64,000 bases of DNA. Origin: Fennellomyces sp. T-0311 (lineage: Eukaryota > Mucoromycota > Mucoromycetes > Mucorales > Lichtheimiaceae). Positions 11,828 to 24,654 of this stretch are shown here, piece after piece. The translations under genes and the position numbers were made by a program. The stretch spans positions 1 through 64,000 of the forward strand of contig JALLLT010000063.1 in assembly GCA_025266875.1 (NCBI GenBank). The letters run 5' to 3'. Below the pieces are notes generated by a model. The model was not told where the DNA came from, searched no databases, and worked only from the letters and a program-made list of their open reading frames with translations. Numbering within the stretch: the stretch's first letter is position 1; each line of letters opens with the position of its first letter.

Positions 11828-14013
11828 ATGATTATTCTCGCACCTACATACATAACATCATTCGTGGTGCTAATCTTGCTTTCTTTATCACCCACGTTAG
11901 CTGATGTGGTAGCAGCTAGGTTTGGTCAAGGTTCGTATAGTTTATACCACATTCGCAACAAACTCATAATTTTTCCATCAGAATGCGTATACCTAACCCC
12001 TAAAATTTATTGTTACGGCGGGCGTTTCGAACGTCGTGAGTCATCTGGTAGATTATCCCTGGCAAGTGATTTGTTCAACAGCCTTGATTTGTCGGAAAGC
12101 AAGGACCTCGCCAGCTTGCAAGGGAGCTGGAAATCACTACCTCATGAGACACCTGGACCGAATATTGCCTTTACAATGGTAGCTGACCCTGAGCTTAAAA
12201 TGATTTTTATGGATGGTGGCCTTGGACCCGAAGATGGACAAGATTTGATTAGACCGAGATATAACACTACAATATTTTCGGTCGCTGATCAGGAATGGTC
12301 TACTAATACTGTTTCTGGGCACATCGAAGTGTAAGTTCTGATTATTCATTTGGCGTTTTTTTCACCTGATGGTAAAGTGATACCCGATAAAATTTTCAGA
12401 GTAGATCACACAGCGGTCCTTGGATTGAACAATACTGTATATGTTTGGGGAGGATACAAGTAAGCTTTTCTTACCTGGATGCAAATCACTATACTTATTT
12501 GATAATTAGGGTCCCATTGACCAGCCAATGGGATAACCCAGTGGAACACCCTCTGGACATGTATGCGTTTAATATACGAGTAAGTAATGTAGATATAACT
12601 ATTACACCACTTATGTCATTGTTTAATAATTATAGACTTCGAGCTGGGCTATAATTACAGGAGTAGCATCGTTAGCTGAATATAGAATAGAGCATAGAGG
12701 TGCTCTTGGAACCGACGAGTTGTCTATTTATTATATTGGCGGGATATACCCAAGTAGCCCACAGTTCGAAAATCGCACACGTTACAATTACCGTGGGGCG
12801 CCGATGAATGAAGTTACCATATTCAATACAAGCACTCAGGAATGGCGAACACAGAATACTACGGGGATGACACCATCCACCCGATCTGGTCATACATTCA
12901 CATTAAGTACGAGGCTTTCTGGATAAGAGTTGCTGAAAGCTAAATCATGTCCTTTTTTCTGCAGAACCCGACACAGGAGAGTTTATATTGTTTGGCGGAT
13001 TTGATCCAAGTAAGTATGCCGTTGCGCTGGTACCCCACCACCAGTACCTAACTCGTTCAATAATGAAAGTGGCCTGGCCAATTTCTCGTCCCGATTACTT
13101 TTATTTACTGGACGTGGGTAGCTTGTCATGGTCAAACAGAACCATCAGTACTGGCACAGCCGCAACACAATATACTGTTTCACAAGTCTTTGACCACTCT
13201 GGTATGTATTTCCTTTTAAGTCTAACCCTCGTCAGTCAGTGTCTTTTTGGAAACATGCCAGCTATCCAAGCGAGTGATGGGGCATTGATATGATATGTAG
13301 ACTTATACAAAACTTACATAATATTTCAATGTAGCTGTCCTCGTGGGAAATGATTTGTACATTGCCTTTGGAAACACAGCAAATACCAGCTCAAACCTTG
13401 TGCGCGTTCTCGATACCGAATCTTGGTCGTGGCGTGCTTCGATCGACGGCATTTCTCATAGTGATCCTGCAAATGTACCCGAAGACTCTTCGGATAGCAG
13501 CGACGTATCCAATTCTACAAGTCCAGGTACCATTGCTGGCGCTGTTGTCGGATCCATTGTGGGGGTATAACTTCTACATGCCAGCAAATACATCTGATCT
13601 TCTAATTAAAGCTACTGTATAGGTTGGAATCGCTATTGCTGCAGTAATTTTCTATCTACTGCGAAAACGAAGACTAGCGCAACAAAATCAATACAATAAA
13701 CCAAACGAGTTCGATGCATATCCTGATTTTGCACCTGGTCCAACACCCCCTGATGATCTTGGTAAGTGATAAAATGCGCCATAATAAAAACCATTTTATA
13801 ATATATGCCTCCATATTAGCTCCACCAACTGAAACAGCACAACCTTCTACATTTGCCAATACTGCTGCTAATCAGCCCCAAGGTGTAATTCTAAGCGCTC
13901 AGGGCCCTGAACAACATGATAGCACGGTTAATAGTAATACTGGAGCTCAGCGGTTGATTATGACACCAGTTAAACCCGACGGGATTAACATCGATGATAG
14001 CAATAAATTGTAG
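11828..14013 (+). CDS. Kelch-propeller single-pass membrane protein, copy 1
   Basis: Ten exons: 11828-11930, 11982-12330, 12400-12459, 12510-12579, 12636-12906, 12965-13009, 13070-13201, 13335-13564, 13623-13761 and 13820-14013; 530 residues. In order: a hydrophobic signal peptide (residues 1-25), a lumenal or extracellular Kelch-type propeller (IYCYGGR, MIFMDGG, VYVWGGY, SIYYIGGIYP, FILFGGFDP, YLLDV, YIAFGNT; roughly 36-400), a Ser/Thr-rich stalk, a Gly-rich segment running into one membrane helix (GTIAGAVVGSIVG, then IAIAAVIFYLL), basic KRRRL-type stop-transfer residues and a cytoplasmic tail. The tail keeps QRLIMTPVKPDG but lacks the upstream FYGTEKPDG block of the other copies and has a nine-residue C-terminal extension. 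Kelch blades suggest ligand or glycan binding; the actual function is unknown. Confidence 0.85.
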
Positions 14014-14640
14014 AAGAGACGTGAAGAGTAAGCTTTATCCCTATTCTAGTTAAGCGCACATCATCTCGCCCTTATCCACTTTACCGATAGTCACTATCCT
14101 AATATAATATTCTACACATGATTTATACATATTAGAACATGGAGTGTATCTCTGCCTAAATGAGGGATTTTTTTCGAAATGCAAACGCTATACGTACATC
14201 CATTATCAGAATAATTCAATCGGTCCGTTAGTAGAGTAGATGATTCGAAACTTTATTTAGTCTTCAGCTCAAAAGTATTGGAGCTCTACCATGTTGCTGG
14301 CCTCAACTATTAAAACGCGATTCACAAACCCAGATCACAAGCTATCCCTATTTGCCATGTCGAGAGTTACGAGGCGACCTACATGACCACCAGCATCGTT
14401 CCCAAGGGCGCCTCTTAGTAATACCACAAAATACAGCAAACTCCTAAACATCCTTCCCTCCATGGGTAATAAAGATACGCCGGGACAGTAGAAGAGGCTA
14501 TAATTTTTGATGTATCGACAGAGAAAGTTCGCCGTGGAAAAGTGAACCAAGCTTCAATGACCTGGTCAGACAAATAAGCGGTGGTCATCTTTTTTTATAT
14601 AGTCTTCATATCGGTGACCAGGCAGTCGCAAAGCTGAATC
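14014..14640. other. intergenic, nothing seen
   Basis: 3' flank of Kelch copy 1. Short unconvincing frames only. Confidence 0.35.
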
Positions 14641-14705
14641 GTATGTTTTTACGTCTATCCATTTGGTATACTCATCATATCAAATAAGCTGTCTACATGG
14701 GTTCA

Positions 14706-14940
14706 CATACACACAAAAGGAGTGATGGTATTACGAGTCTCTTCCCGTCAACATTTCATCGCTCAATTTGGTCCAATTATAGATGTAGAGTTAAAAGTAT
14801 CACCCACTCACTACGCAATACTTTGCTTTAAACGTCAAGACGCGCCCAAAGTTAATCATGGCCGACATCATCACCAAAAGAAACTTTTGGAGGGGCAGTG
14901 TCGTATCCTGACATACCAGTCATCCATTGTCTATATACCT
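14706..14940 (+). pseudogene. possible RNA-recognition-motif (RRM) remnant
   Basis: The translated stretch HFIAQFGPIIDVELK, then HYAILCFKRQDAPK about ten residues later, has the spacing of the two RNP-containing strands of an RRM (FxxxGxIxxVxLK ... YAxVxFxxxxxAxxA). It is short and has no clear ATG-to-stop gene model; downstream sequence loses similarity. I regard it as a relic; the match is by eye only. Confidence 0.3.
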
Positions 14941-15265
14941 TTCCATCTCAGCCTTTGTTACATCCGTTCCTTTATTTCGACATCAACAACCGCAAAGTTA
15001 TTTATTGGCCTGTTCACTGACTTGTGCGTCAGTGAGACCTTGATCTGGGTTCAGACTTCAAGAAGGACCATTCACGTTAACCCAGTCTCTGTATGAGTAT
15101 CCGCTCCTTCGTAATAAGGCAGTATGATCATTAGGGATTACGGCGATAACACGGATTCGGCTCTGATAGAAAAGCATTCACCTTGTCCGTCCCGACTCAT
15201 CATCATTATAAATAGAGAGTAGTTTTCCTCAATAAAACATGATCTTATTTTTGGTCTCGTCATTT

Positions 15266-15678
15266 GAAGCTTTCCAATTGAGCAATACCACAGGCAGCGA
15301 TGGCGCATCGAGTTGGATTTAACACAGTGGGATAAAGACACCTATGACAATGTCTACAGATTAAACAGCCAGCTTTGTAGTTCTGAATCTGGCATTGCTG
15401 TTCTTGGTGTAATGGTAGGCGGTAAAAGGTGGCGACAACCAACTTCCTCCACACTGAAGGCCCTGTTCTTAAAGTTCTTGTGTCACTTTCTGTTAAAGCA
15501 AGACGCAAGTCGTTCTCATGACCTGTGCTCACAGGCGCTGAGCATGGTTGCCAACTCTGGCATCAATCCAGGTAGTGGAATGACAGAGGTGGGATATCAG
15601 CATTGTACAGATATCCAGCAAACACAGATCAAAGAAATACTTTATGCATTCACCGTAAAAAATCCTAATGTAACGTAG
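15266..15678 (+). other. unrecognised open frame of about 135 codons
   Basis: An uninterrupted frame with no clear in-frame ATG at its 5' end. The translation looks protein-like (mixed composition, GIAVLGVMVGGKRWRQP, FLKFLCHFLLKQ) but I do not recognise it. It could be an internal exon or a transposon fragment. It ends just before a cluster of short TGTAAAATCC-type direct repeats at about 15713-15760. Confidence 0.25.
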
Positions 15679-16044
15679 CACGACGGTACTATAAAATTAT
15701 ACAAAGTCTTGTAAAATCCTGTAAAATCCTGTGAAAACTGCCATTTTACAAGAAAAATTTTTTACGGTGATTGCGATGCCATGGATGTCGAAGATTACAT
15801 GTCATTTAACTTTTGCAGGAAATCGGCCTGAACATGAGTGGCACAGAAGGGCCCCTTCAACACAACTTGTGCGCTTGATTTTGCAAACATTCTGTGTTTT
15901 GTACCGTCTGTATTCCATGGCTTCCTGGTTTGGAAAACTAAAGTGCTACGCCTCAATTTGCGTGTATCACGACGATTTTTTCCGAAGCCGAAAAAGTTAA
16001 ACTGGAGCCGAATTCTGCCGTTTTACTTCTTACTATCTGTTTTT

Positions 16045-18264
16045 ATGGTCAATTATCAACGTTACAAAGCGGCATCGGCGGCATTCTTACTACATTTAAT
16101 ATCCTTGGCCCAGGCGGATTCTGTGACAGCACGATGTGCCGCAGGTAATCTATACGCTTGTCATGCTATCTACGTATGATACTGCACATGGTTAGTTTCA
16201 ATGCACATTAACGCACTAATACTGTTTAGGGTGTGAATATCTACCGCCAAAGATATACTGCTATGGTGGCAGAGAATTTTTCTCTAACAATGGCTCATAC
16301 GGGTTTGGTCTCAACACGAGTCTATTCAATAGTCTTGACCTATCGCAAGGAAGCTCCCTTACCGATATCCAGAACCACTGGACTCCAATAGACCAAGTTA
16401 CTCCTGGCACCAATACTCTTTTTGCTATGGCTGCGGTACCGGAATATAATGCTCTATTTATGGATGGCGGAGGAGGAGTGGACAGCCTTGAAAATTATCG
16501 TTCGCAATTCAACAATACAATCTACGACGTCGAGACCGGAGCCTGGAGTACCGATATTCCTATGAGAGATCTCACAGTGTTAGTAAATACGGCTTAACCT
16601 TTACACAGTAGCACAGGCTGACTTTTTTGGATGTGTGCTCATTGATTAGAATTTTTCATACGGCAACGCTCGGACCGAATAGTACCGTCTATGTCTGGGG
16701 AGGAAGAGCGTAAGCATATACTATGGGCTACGGTTTGGGCTGGAAAGATTGGGTTCTCATATCGATAATAGTATGCAAGCAAACATTTCGCAAGATCCAA
16801 CATCATATCCACTTGATATGTATCTTTTTAATTTTGGTGTAAGTGATAATCCCAGTAATCAATGTATCTTAAAACTAAGCGACAAGCTTCGGTACCAGAC
16901 ATCTAGTTGGAGTACTACAATTGGTGTGCAATCTTTGGCAGAAACCCGAGTAGAGCATAAAGCAGTTCTAGGAGGTGACGGAGTATCTATCTACTACATT
17001 GGAGGCCTTTATCCAACAACGCCCATCTACGCAAACTTGACTGACTACTATCACAACCTTGCGCCGATGGACAGAGTGCTCATCTTTAATACAAATACCA
17101 GCCAATGGCAGACGCGAAATACCTCGGGAGAAACTCCAACTACAAGACGCGGCCACACTTTAAATCTAAGTAAGATATTATTACTTTGATATCGCAAAAG
17201 AATCCCTAGCCAACAGCATGTATCATTTTTGTTTTCAGAACCAAGCACGGGCGAGCTCATCTTGTTCGGTGGATATAACCCACGTGAGTGCAGTATTGTA
17301 GATAATATACAAAGCACCAAGTGATGTTAACTTTACCTCTACCATAACAGTCAATACCACCTTAATCCGTCAAGATTATTTCCATTTGCTTGATACCACA
17401 AACATGGTATGGTATACAAGATCACTTTCCGTAGGGGAAGGCGTGACCCACAACGTCTCTGGAATATTTGATCATTGTGGTATGTACTGTGCACTAATTC
17501 GAGCACAGCATCTTTGTAGTTGAGCAATGTCATTGATAGTGAATGACGTGTTACTACCCCAGTCGCATATAGTTATTGCAAAGCTAAGATCGTATATTAA
17601 TTTATAGCTGTCATTGTTGAGCACTATATGTATATCATATTCGGTGTTGTAGCCGGTCAAGCCACAAGCGACATACGTGCATTAGACATAGAATCATGGT
17701 CATGGCTTGCTTCCGTGCCAGCTATTCAACCAGTTGAACCGACAGAGCCTTCAGACGGCTCCAGTGGCTCAAGCGTAGGAACAATTGTCGGAGCGGTGGT
17801 TGGAAGTGTTGGTGGAGTAAGTAACTTGGCCACCATGAAAAAAGAAGCCGGTACAAAGTTGCTCACAACCACGATTTAGGTCGCGATCGTCGGTGGAATA
17901 ATTGCATTCTTTTATATCCGAAAGCGGCGACGAGCAAAGGAGCAAGCAGTTACTAAGGCAGCTGAAAATGATACGGAGCCTTCTTCCAATATTAAAGATG
18001 ACCACGATTCTGTTCCTCTTGAAAGTCCAACATCACCTGGGGGCTTTAGTAAGTATTCGGATGGTTTTGTGGGAAAGAGATAACACTTATCATTTTACAC
18101 TAGCTTTCCTGAGCGGTACAACCCAGATTCCAAATACTCTCGCTGGAGATCCCATTCATGGTTCTGTAACTCATTTTTATGGAACTGAAAAACCAGATGG
18201 AGGATCGGGTAATGCTGATCCTCAGCGGATTGTGTTGACTCCAATTAAACCGGATGGTGTATAA
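16045..18264 (+). CDS. Kelch-propeller single-pass membrane protein, copy 2
   Basis: Ten exons: 16045-16144, 16230-16578, 16650-16709, 16772-16838, 16899-17169, 17239-17283, 17351-17479, 17608-17816, 17880-18048 and 18104-18264; 519 residues. It has the same plan as its neighbour: signal peptide (1-27), Kelch motifs (IYCYGGR, ALFMDGGGG, VYVWGGR, SIYYIGGLYP, LILFGGYNP, YIIFG), Ser/Thr-rich stalk, GTIVGAVVGSVGG leading into VAIVGGIIAFFYI, then RKRRR and a tail ending in FYGTEKPDG and QRIVLTPIKPDGV. Exons 2, 3, 5 and 6 have exactly the lengths seen in copy 1. The start is the first ATG giving a signal peptide; a longer upstream frame exists but is unlikely to be used. Function unknown; recept or adhesion roles are guesses. 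Confidence 0.87.
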
Positions 18265-21200
18265 TAGTATCTGTTCCTCATACATCCTTTCGTATTATTC
18301 CAAGTAACTACATACTAATTAACATATCACTATATAATATATTTTGTAAGAGTTGTGCATACACACACAGTTTTTTAGACAGAAATGGGATGTCACATTG
18401 GGCTTTTCAATACCGACAGAAAAGTTAAGAAAGCTGTTGATGGGCCTCGCTCAAAACTGAACCTCACTCCCAAAACTTGGTATATCTGCTTCAAGTTTGC
18501 GCTTTTTCTACATAATCCGCAGCTTTTTTATTCTTTGGAAGGGTGGCTGCCTATATATATATATTATTTAACTGAAGATTTCGGATAAGCGACATGGCCA
18601 TATCAATTTGGTGCTCACTATAAAAGTGGTGTGTCGCATCAGTTGACTCAGTTTTATTGTAACTCAAATTATGCAAGCAACGCAAACTAAACCTCCCCGC
18701 ATTGCCCCCCCCCCATCCGTTGGCATTATCTATTGCAAAAATAAAATAATTCCCCACTTAATTCAGTTTTTCTGTATCTTAGAAAAAGGCAAAAATCACA
18801 CTGCTCCAATAAGCGTTTCCTCCGTCGCATGTTTGACTAGCTATTGGTAACACTGAATCCATCGTTAGATTCTCTATAGAAGATACAAATTCAACACTGA
18901 AGTCTAATCGCTGTACTTATATCTATTCAATGAAAAAGGCATCCAAGATGATTTTCCAAGGCATTAAGCCATTGGGTTTTCGAATATTACTTTTTCCGCG
19001 TCATATGTTCTGCTTCTCTGAAATACCACTTTGTATGCTTTACGCTTCTCACCCCTTTTAGTTTAAACGTGTTTGGTCAATTTTCGTTTAGCAGGGGCGT
19101 ATGCATTTTCCGCCGTTGCTGTGAAAGGAAATTGTTTGTGTATAAGAAATTCTGTGTGAAGCAGAGTCCACAAGTAGGTTGAAATAATAGAAATAGAAAG
19201 GGTGAGTTAACCAAACACAGATGTAATCTCCTGACTTGGGCTTCTGACAAGGTACGATCAAGGACCTTGAGGTCAAGTTACCTGCTTTATTTCGTTCGAT
19301 AAAACAACGGTATTTATACGCTTCTGTGAAATAGCTTCCGGTAAATTGACTTTTAATAAAACAGAAGTACAATATGATTTTAAGTTGGAGACACAACTAA
19401 TAAAGATCTGAGGGCGGAAGAAGGCAGCCGAGGATGCTGATACATCATATAATAGAATATATGGTAGCTTCGGAAGATCAAAACAAGAAAGAAACTCTCA
19501 GCAATGTTCAGATGCTCAAAATAGTATAATAGAGGTTAGACATAAAGATCAGGTGTGTGCCGGAAAGGGAAATTTTGTTACAACGCTTTGTGGTTCAGGA
19601 TTTTAGAACAGGGACAGTGACCATGGCAATGCATATGTAATGAAACAAAAAGTTGACTTGCTAGGCAATACGAGGGAGGTACAGAAAGAAAGCAGCACTG
19701 TGACATTACTATGTTTATAGTTTTAAAGTCAGGCGTAGGTTATATCCCACGCTTCAGCTTAGAGGTATAGTGCCAATGGAAACATAATTTTGCCATGCTT
19801 TGCTAAGTGAAAAAAAGATGCAATTTAACTACAATCGTAAGACATAAAGTTGTCGCTCTTACGATTTATGGAGAAGAGGCATTACGAAAAGCTCAAGCAG
19901 GTATGATGATGCGAAGTAGAAGATCAACCACTGGCTGAGCGAGCAAGCGTATTCCTACGTGCTACTGGTGTAAAACGACGAACATAAAAAGTGATTGATG
20001 TTTTACCTTTAACCAGCATTACGTGACTCTTTAGGTATTACTGTAAATATTAGAAGATTAGAGACTTAACTGCTATAATACAGCACGTTGACCACAGTGA
20101 CTACTAAATGATATATACAGATTATGGCTCCATTGTTAAGTACCAATGGATAGCAAAAAGTGGATGGACCTGTGCAACATTTGAACCTTCTGAATCTTTA
20201 CCATAAATAGATATTGGTTACATCGGATCACAGACAGAAGCCACTCTGCCCAGGTTAACTTGATGCACGTACGAAAAGTATACCGGAATGCTTCTAATAA
20301 TATTATATATATATATATATAGCGAGAAAGTACGATACTCTCCTATCTCTGAGAATAGTCAATTACCATTGTGGAAAGGAATTTAGTATATGAAAACGTA
20401 ACTGCATCTAGTAGAATACAGGGAATTCAAGCTTAATCGGAGCTTTTGTCGCTCCAAACAGCTTTTATTGAGCTGGTGTACATACGACAACCATGTAATG
20501 AAAAAGCCATGACAGATGTACAAAAATGCCCATCTAAGTCTTACATACTTTCAACACGGTAATAGTAAACCCAACACTGTAAGAAAAGGTTGGAAGGAAT
20601 AATGTGTCCGATTAAAGAAATCATGTATGTTACATGAGCACAAGCATCATTGATGACCATTTCTGTGTATTCCGATGCACAGCCTCAACCAACACAATGG
20701 CGTGGCAATGTTATCAACTATAGCGCGGAAGCAAAAGCTTTAGAGATTGATGTGTTCATCGGGGAAGCATAATTACTGAATTGTCTTCTATATCCGATCG
20801 GTACGTAGTGATCTCTTGTCTCCAAAAAGATTGATGCACGAGAACGTCGCAGTACTCCGGCTATTAATCGGGTTATGTACGGTTTTAATTGATTGTTCCA
20901 TCTCGAACTTATAAAGTGCCACCGTAACCCCATGGATAGTAAAAATAAACATAAGTTCACTTTCCTAAAAACTTGCTTGTGTCTAGAGATGTGCATCAGA
21001 GCCGGAGTTTTGCAGCTCGTAGATTATAAGGCTAAGCCATGAGCGATGTCGTACATAGTTCACAACATACCACACATAGTTTACTAATAGTAACGCATGG
21101 AGCAGTTCACGGCGTTGCTTCCCTTCTAACCAAAAGTAGTCCAGGGTTGATCCATTGCTGCATAGCACAGAGATCTTGAAGCTTTGTATCGGTTTTCATC

Positions 21201-21345
21201 AGTGAGATAAAATGCTTAAATTATTGGTTGCACATGTCGTCTGTACCACACCATTCAGTCCCCGGTAGTGAAAAAACGTTGTATAAACCTGGTATCTCTA
21301 AAAAAAGGTCTGAAGCTTTTTCATCCATTTTTTACGCGCTTTTCA
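18265..21345. other. 3-kb intergenic region, no gene seen
   Basis: AT-rich DNA between Kelch copies 2 and 3 with only short, unconvincing frames. It contains a C-run at about 18705-18714 and a (TA)n microsatellite at about 20303-20322. I found no RNA gene or inverted-repeat element. Confidence 0.4.
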
Positions 21346-23673
21346 ATGTTTTCTACCCCGTTTACACGCAGCGTTATTTTTGTATCGGTAATATTATCCG
21401 TAATATCATCAGCACAGGCGGCTACGGTAATGGCTCGATCCGCCGCAGGTACGGCTTCTTTTTTAAACCGTTTTTTGTTTTAAAAAAGTGAAACCCGGAC
21501 TAAGCCCATGTTGCTAACGTTTAGGATGTGTGTATATGGCACCATCAATATATTGCTACGGCGGTCGATTGTATCATCGCGACGCTTCCGGTATCTTGGC
21601 TTTATCTACCAGCATTTTTAACAGCCTTGATTTGTCCACCAATGCAAGTGTCAGCACTTTGCAAGCCAGTTGGACTCTTATAAATAATAACGCTGGACCT
21701 AATTTCTGCTTTGCAATGGCGGCTGTACCGGATCACAAAGTCATATTGATGGATGGCGGAGCAGGCATTGACGATGGACTATCATTACACTCACCGTACA
21801 ATACTACGACATACTCAATCGAAACCACTCGGTGGAAGACAGATATTCCGGATGGCCATCTCAATATGTGAGTTTTCTATTACTCTTTTTTATAACGACT
21901 GTTATAAGCTGATCATGTGGGCTGCTTCATCGCTTTTATAGACTGTACCACACTGCAACACTTGGGCCAGACAGTAATGTATACATTTTCGGAGGAAGAT
22001 AGTAAGTTTCTTTCAAATTATGTCTGATCTATCACTAAATATATGAATAGTTTTCCGGAATCTGAAAGACCTGCTGATCCGGTGTTGCATCCCTTGGATA
22101 TGTATCAATTTAATGTCCAAGTAGGTCAGCGTTTAAAACGAACGAACGACCTTATTAAAGCTAAATATCTAGACCTCACAATGGAGTACCTTGACCGGAG
22201 TATCATCCTTATCACAGCATAGATCTGAGCACAAGTCTGTTCTCGCAAAAGACGGGAAGTCGATATATCATATCGGCGGGATATATCCGGATACGCCGAT
22301 GTATGCAAATTTGACGCGATACAACTATGCCTCCGCACCGATGAATCAGATTTTGGTATTTGACACCGCTAACCAACAATGGAGCACGCAGGACCTCACA
22401 GGATTGATACCATCAACGCGATGTGGCCATTCACTAACATTAAGTAAGAAAACCCTTTGATGTGAAATAATTACAGGCTAACAAGCTGTAGAGCCGAACA
22501 CTGGAGAAATCATCCTGTTTGGTGGATATGATCCACGTACGTATGAAGCAATATCATTAACACAGAAAAAGAGTGATAAAGCTTACATTTTAAATATCAT
22601 TTAATCGACAATTTTTTTAGTGGATTGGGCAACCTATCGAGAAGATTATTTTTACTTGCTTGATACAGAAACAATGTCTTGGTCTAACAGAACTCTTGGT
22701 ACCGGTCCCGGCGCTACATATACCGTGACAACCGTTTTTGACCACTCAGGTATGGATATCTGAATTACCCTCTTACAATCGCTTTCATGAAGATTAAGAC
22801 TTCCATGATAAACTATACGGCAATATACCGTATAAGCTACCATTATTAACACTGATTTGTAACTAATAATGACATCTTGTTTATAGCTGTTCTGGTGGGA
22901 AATAACTTGTTTATCATGTTTGGTATCGTTCCGAGTGCCAGTTCAAGCGACATTCGTGTTCTCGATACGAATATATGGTCATGGATATCCTTTGTCACTG
23001 GTGTGGAATCTCCTGCTGAGCCAACACCAACAAGTCCTAGCGAATCTTCATCCGATAGTGGAGGTTCTTCGAATGCCGGAATAATTGCAGGAGCTGTCGT
23101 GGGATCTGTAGCTGGGGTAAATACTCAAGTAACATATTGGAAGCAGTCATGTTGCTAAGCAATAATATGTTTGATGTGTATGATAGGTTGCAATTATTGG
23201 TGCCATCGTGTTCTTTTTGCTACGAAAGCGACGACAAGAAAAGAACGGACAAAGAGACCATGGGTCTAACACTGCTATGCTGCAAAACAATGATATGTCG
23301 CAGGGCTACAACGTACAATCACCGCATGCAGGGTTTAACACGCAGCCTGGATATAATACTCCACCAAATCAAGCCGGTGTGTTGATGGCCTCTTATGCCT
23401 CTAGAGATCATCAAGGATATCAAGTTACGGGTTCTGCATCTCCTGACGCGTATTGTGAGTACTATTTTAGCTATGCTTAAATTACCTCATCCTAATTACT
23501 TGTTTTTAGATTCTCGAGAAAGCTCAACACAGGTTTCAAACTCTCATAATAACGACACCATGCACCAGGGCTCTGCATACTTTTATGGTACTGAAAAGCC
23601 AGATGGAGCTTCTCGTAACGATGACGGTGTTCAGCGCTTGGTATTGGCTCCAGTGAAACCCGATGGTGCTTAG
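21346..23673 (+). CDS. Kelch-propeller single-pass membrane protein, copy 3
   Basis: Ten exons: 21346-21448, 21525-21867, 21942-22001, 22051-22120, 22173-22443, 22492-22536, 22621-22749, 22887-23116, 23187-23454 and 23510-23673; 560 residues. Signal peptide (residues 1-27), Kelch motifs (IYCYGGR, VILMDGGAG, VYIFGGR, SIYHIGGIYP, IILFGGYDP, YLLDTETMSW, LFIMFG), stalk rich in Ser/Pro/Glu, GIIAGAVVGSVAG followed by VAIIGAIVFFLL, RKRRQ, then the longest cytoplasmic tail of the set (Asn/Gln/Tyr-rich, GYNVQS, GYNTPP) ending in FYGTEKPDG and QRLVLAPVKPDGA. Exons 3, 5 and 6 match the other copies exactly in length. The start is the ATG closest to the signal peptide. Function unknown. Confidence 0.87.
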
Positions 23674-24510
23674 CTATCCCAACCACACGACATTCAATAC
23701 TGTATTTTCGCGGCGGGACTACGTACATACTTATTTTATACCACAGCACATTACTTTTCATACCTTTTCAATTATTGCTTCAATTGTATCATTCTCACGG
23801 GATTGGCTTTGCTCAGGAGAAATATGGAATTTTATTACATTTATAATATTATACCAGTACCAAGAAAATAAACAACAATTGGCCTAGTGATGTGAAAGGT
23901 TAGTTTCTTAATGAGAGACCCCCTTTACCATATATTACAAAATTTGAACTGACATGCCAAATCGGCCCGTGAAATTTCAACAAAGCAGTAAGGACGGCGC
24001 ACTGTCACGCGTAATGTTGGAATCCTCACAATTTCTCCTTGGTTGGGTTCTTCAAATTTCCTCTTTTTTTATTTTTCGTATTGGTTTCATATATATATAT
24101 ATATATATTTGGCTATTAATATGCGCTAATTTGCTTAGATCGATGAACGAAAGAAGAAATAAGGTCGGTTAGGTAAGGATTGCATCATAAGGTGTAAAAG
24201 ACTTGTCTGGAAGACCGATTCTGAGCTAGATATAGCGTAGATAGAGCTTAAAAATGAGGGAGAGGTTGGCAGGAAAGCCAAAATGTAAAACTAGCCCTCA
24301 AGTTCACAAACTAAAGTGTAATATAATGAATGGAATATTATGATGGGCTGATATTGTATTCTTAAACTAAAGGAAGTATGGTCGAGGCAGGATAAATCGT
24401 TAACACTACGTGTCAGCACTACGGGTTATTCTGCTACGCTACATCGACGGCAAATCTCTACAAATCTACAACTCGGCAAATCTACGAATTTCGACCATTT
24501 CGTAGATTTA
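23674..24510. other. intergenic, nothing coding seen
   Basis: 3' flank of Kelch copy 3 with AT-rich sequence and a (TA)n run at about 24090-24108. Short CGTAGATTTAC/CTACAAATC-like repeats lie at 24440-24510 beside the next MITE. Confidence 0.4.
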
Positions 24511-24654
24511 CACTGGAATCCCGTTTTTTAAATACCCTTTATTTGCAACCCTCAGTTTTTGCACACAGTTCTCGTCAAAACCGCTCAGGATTCCAGCCAA
24601 ATCGACCCCGTTATTTGCACACTCTCGCTTTTGCAAAAAAACGGGGTTCAATTG
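24511..24654. mobile_element. 144-bp TA-flanked MITE
   Basis: Diverged member of the CAGTGGAACCCCG family: the left end is CACTGGAATCCCGTTTTTT, the right end is the reverse complement of CAATTGAACCCCGTTTTTTT, with TA on both sides. Internal GTTTTTGCACA and CCGTTATTTGCACA repeats match the family. Confidence 0.6.
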
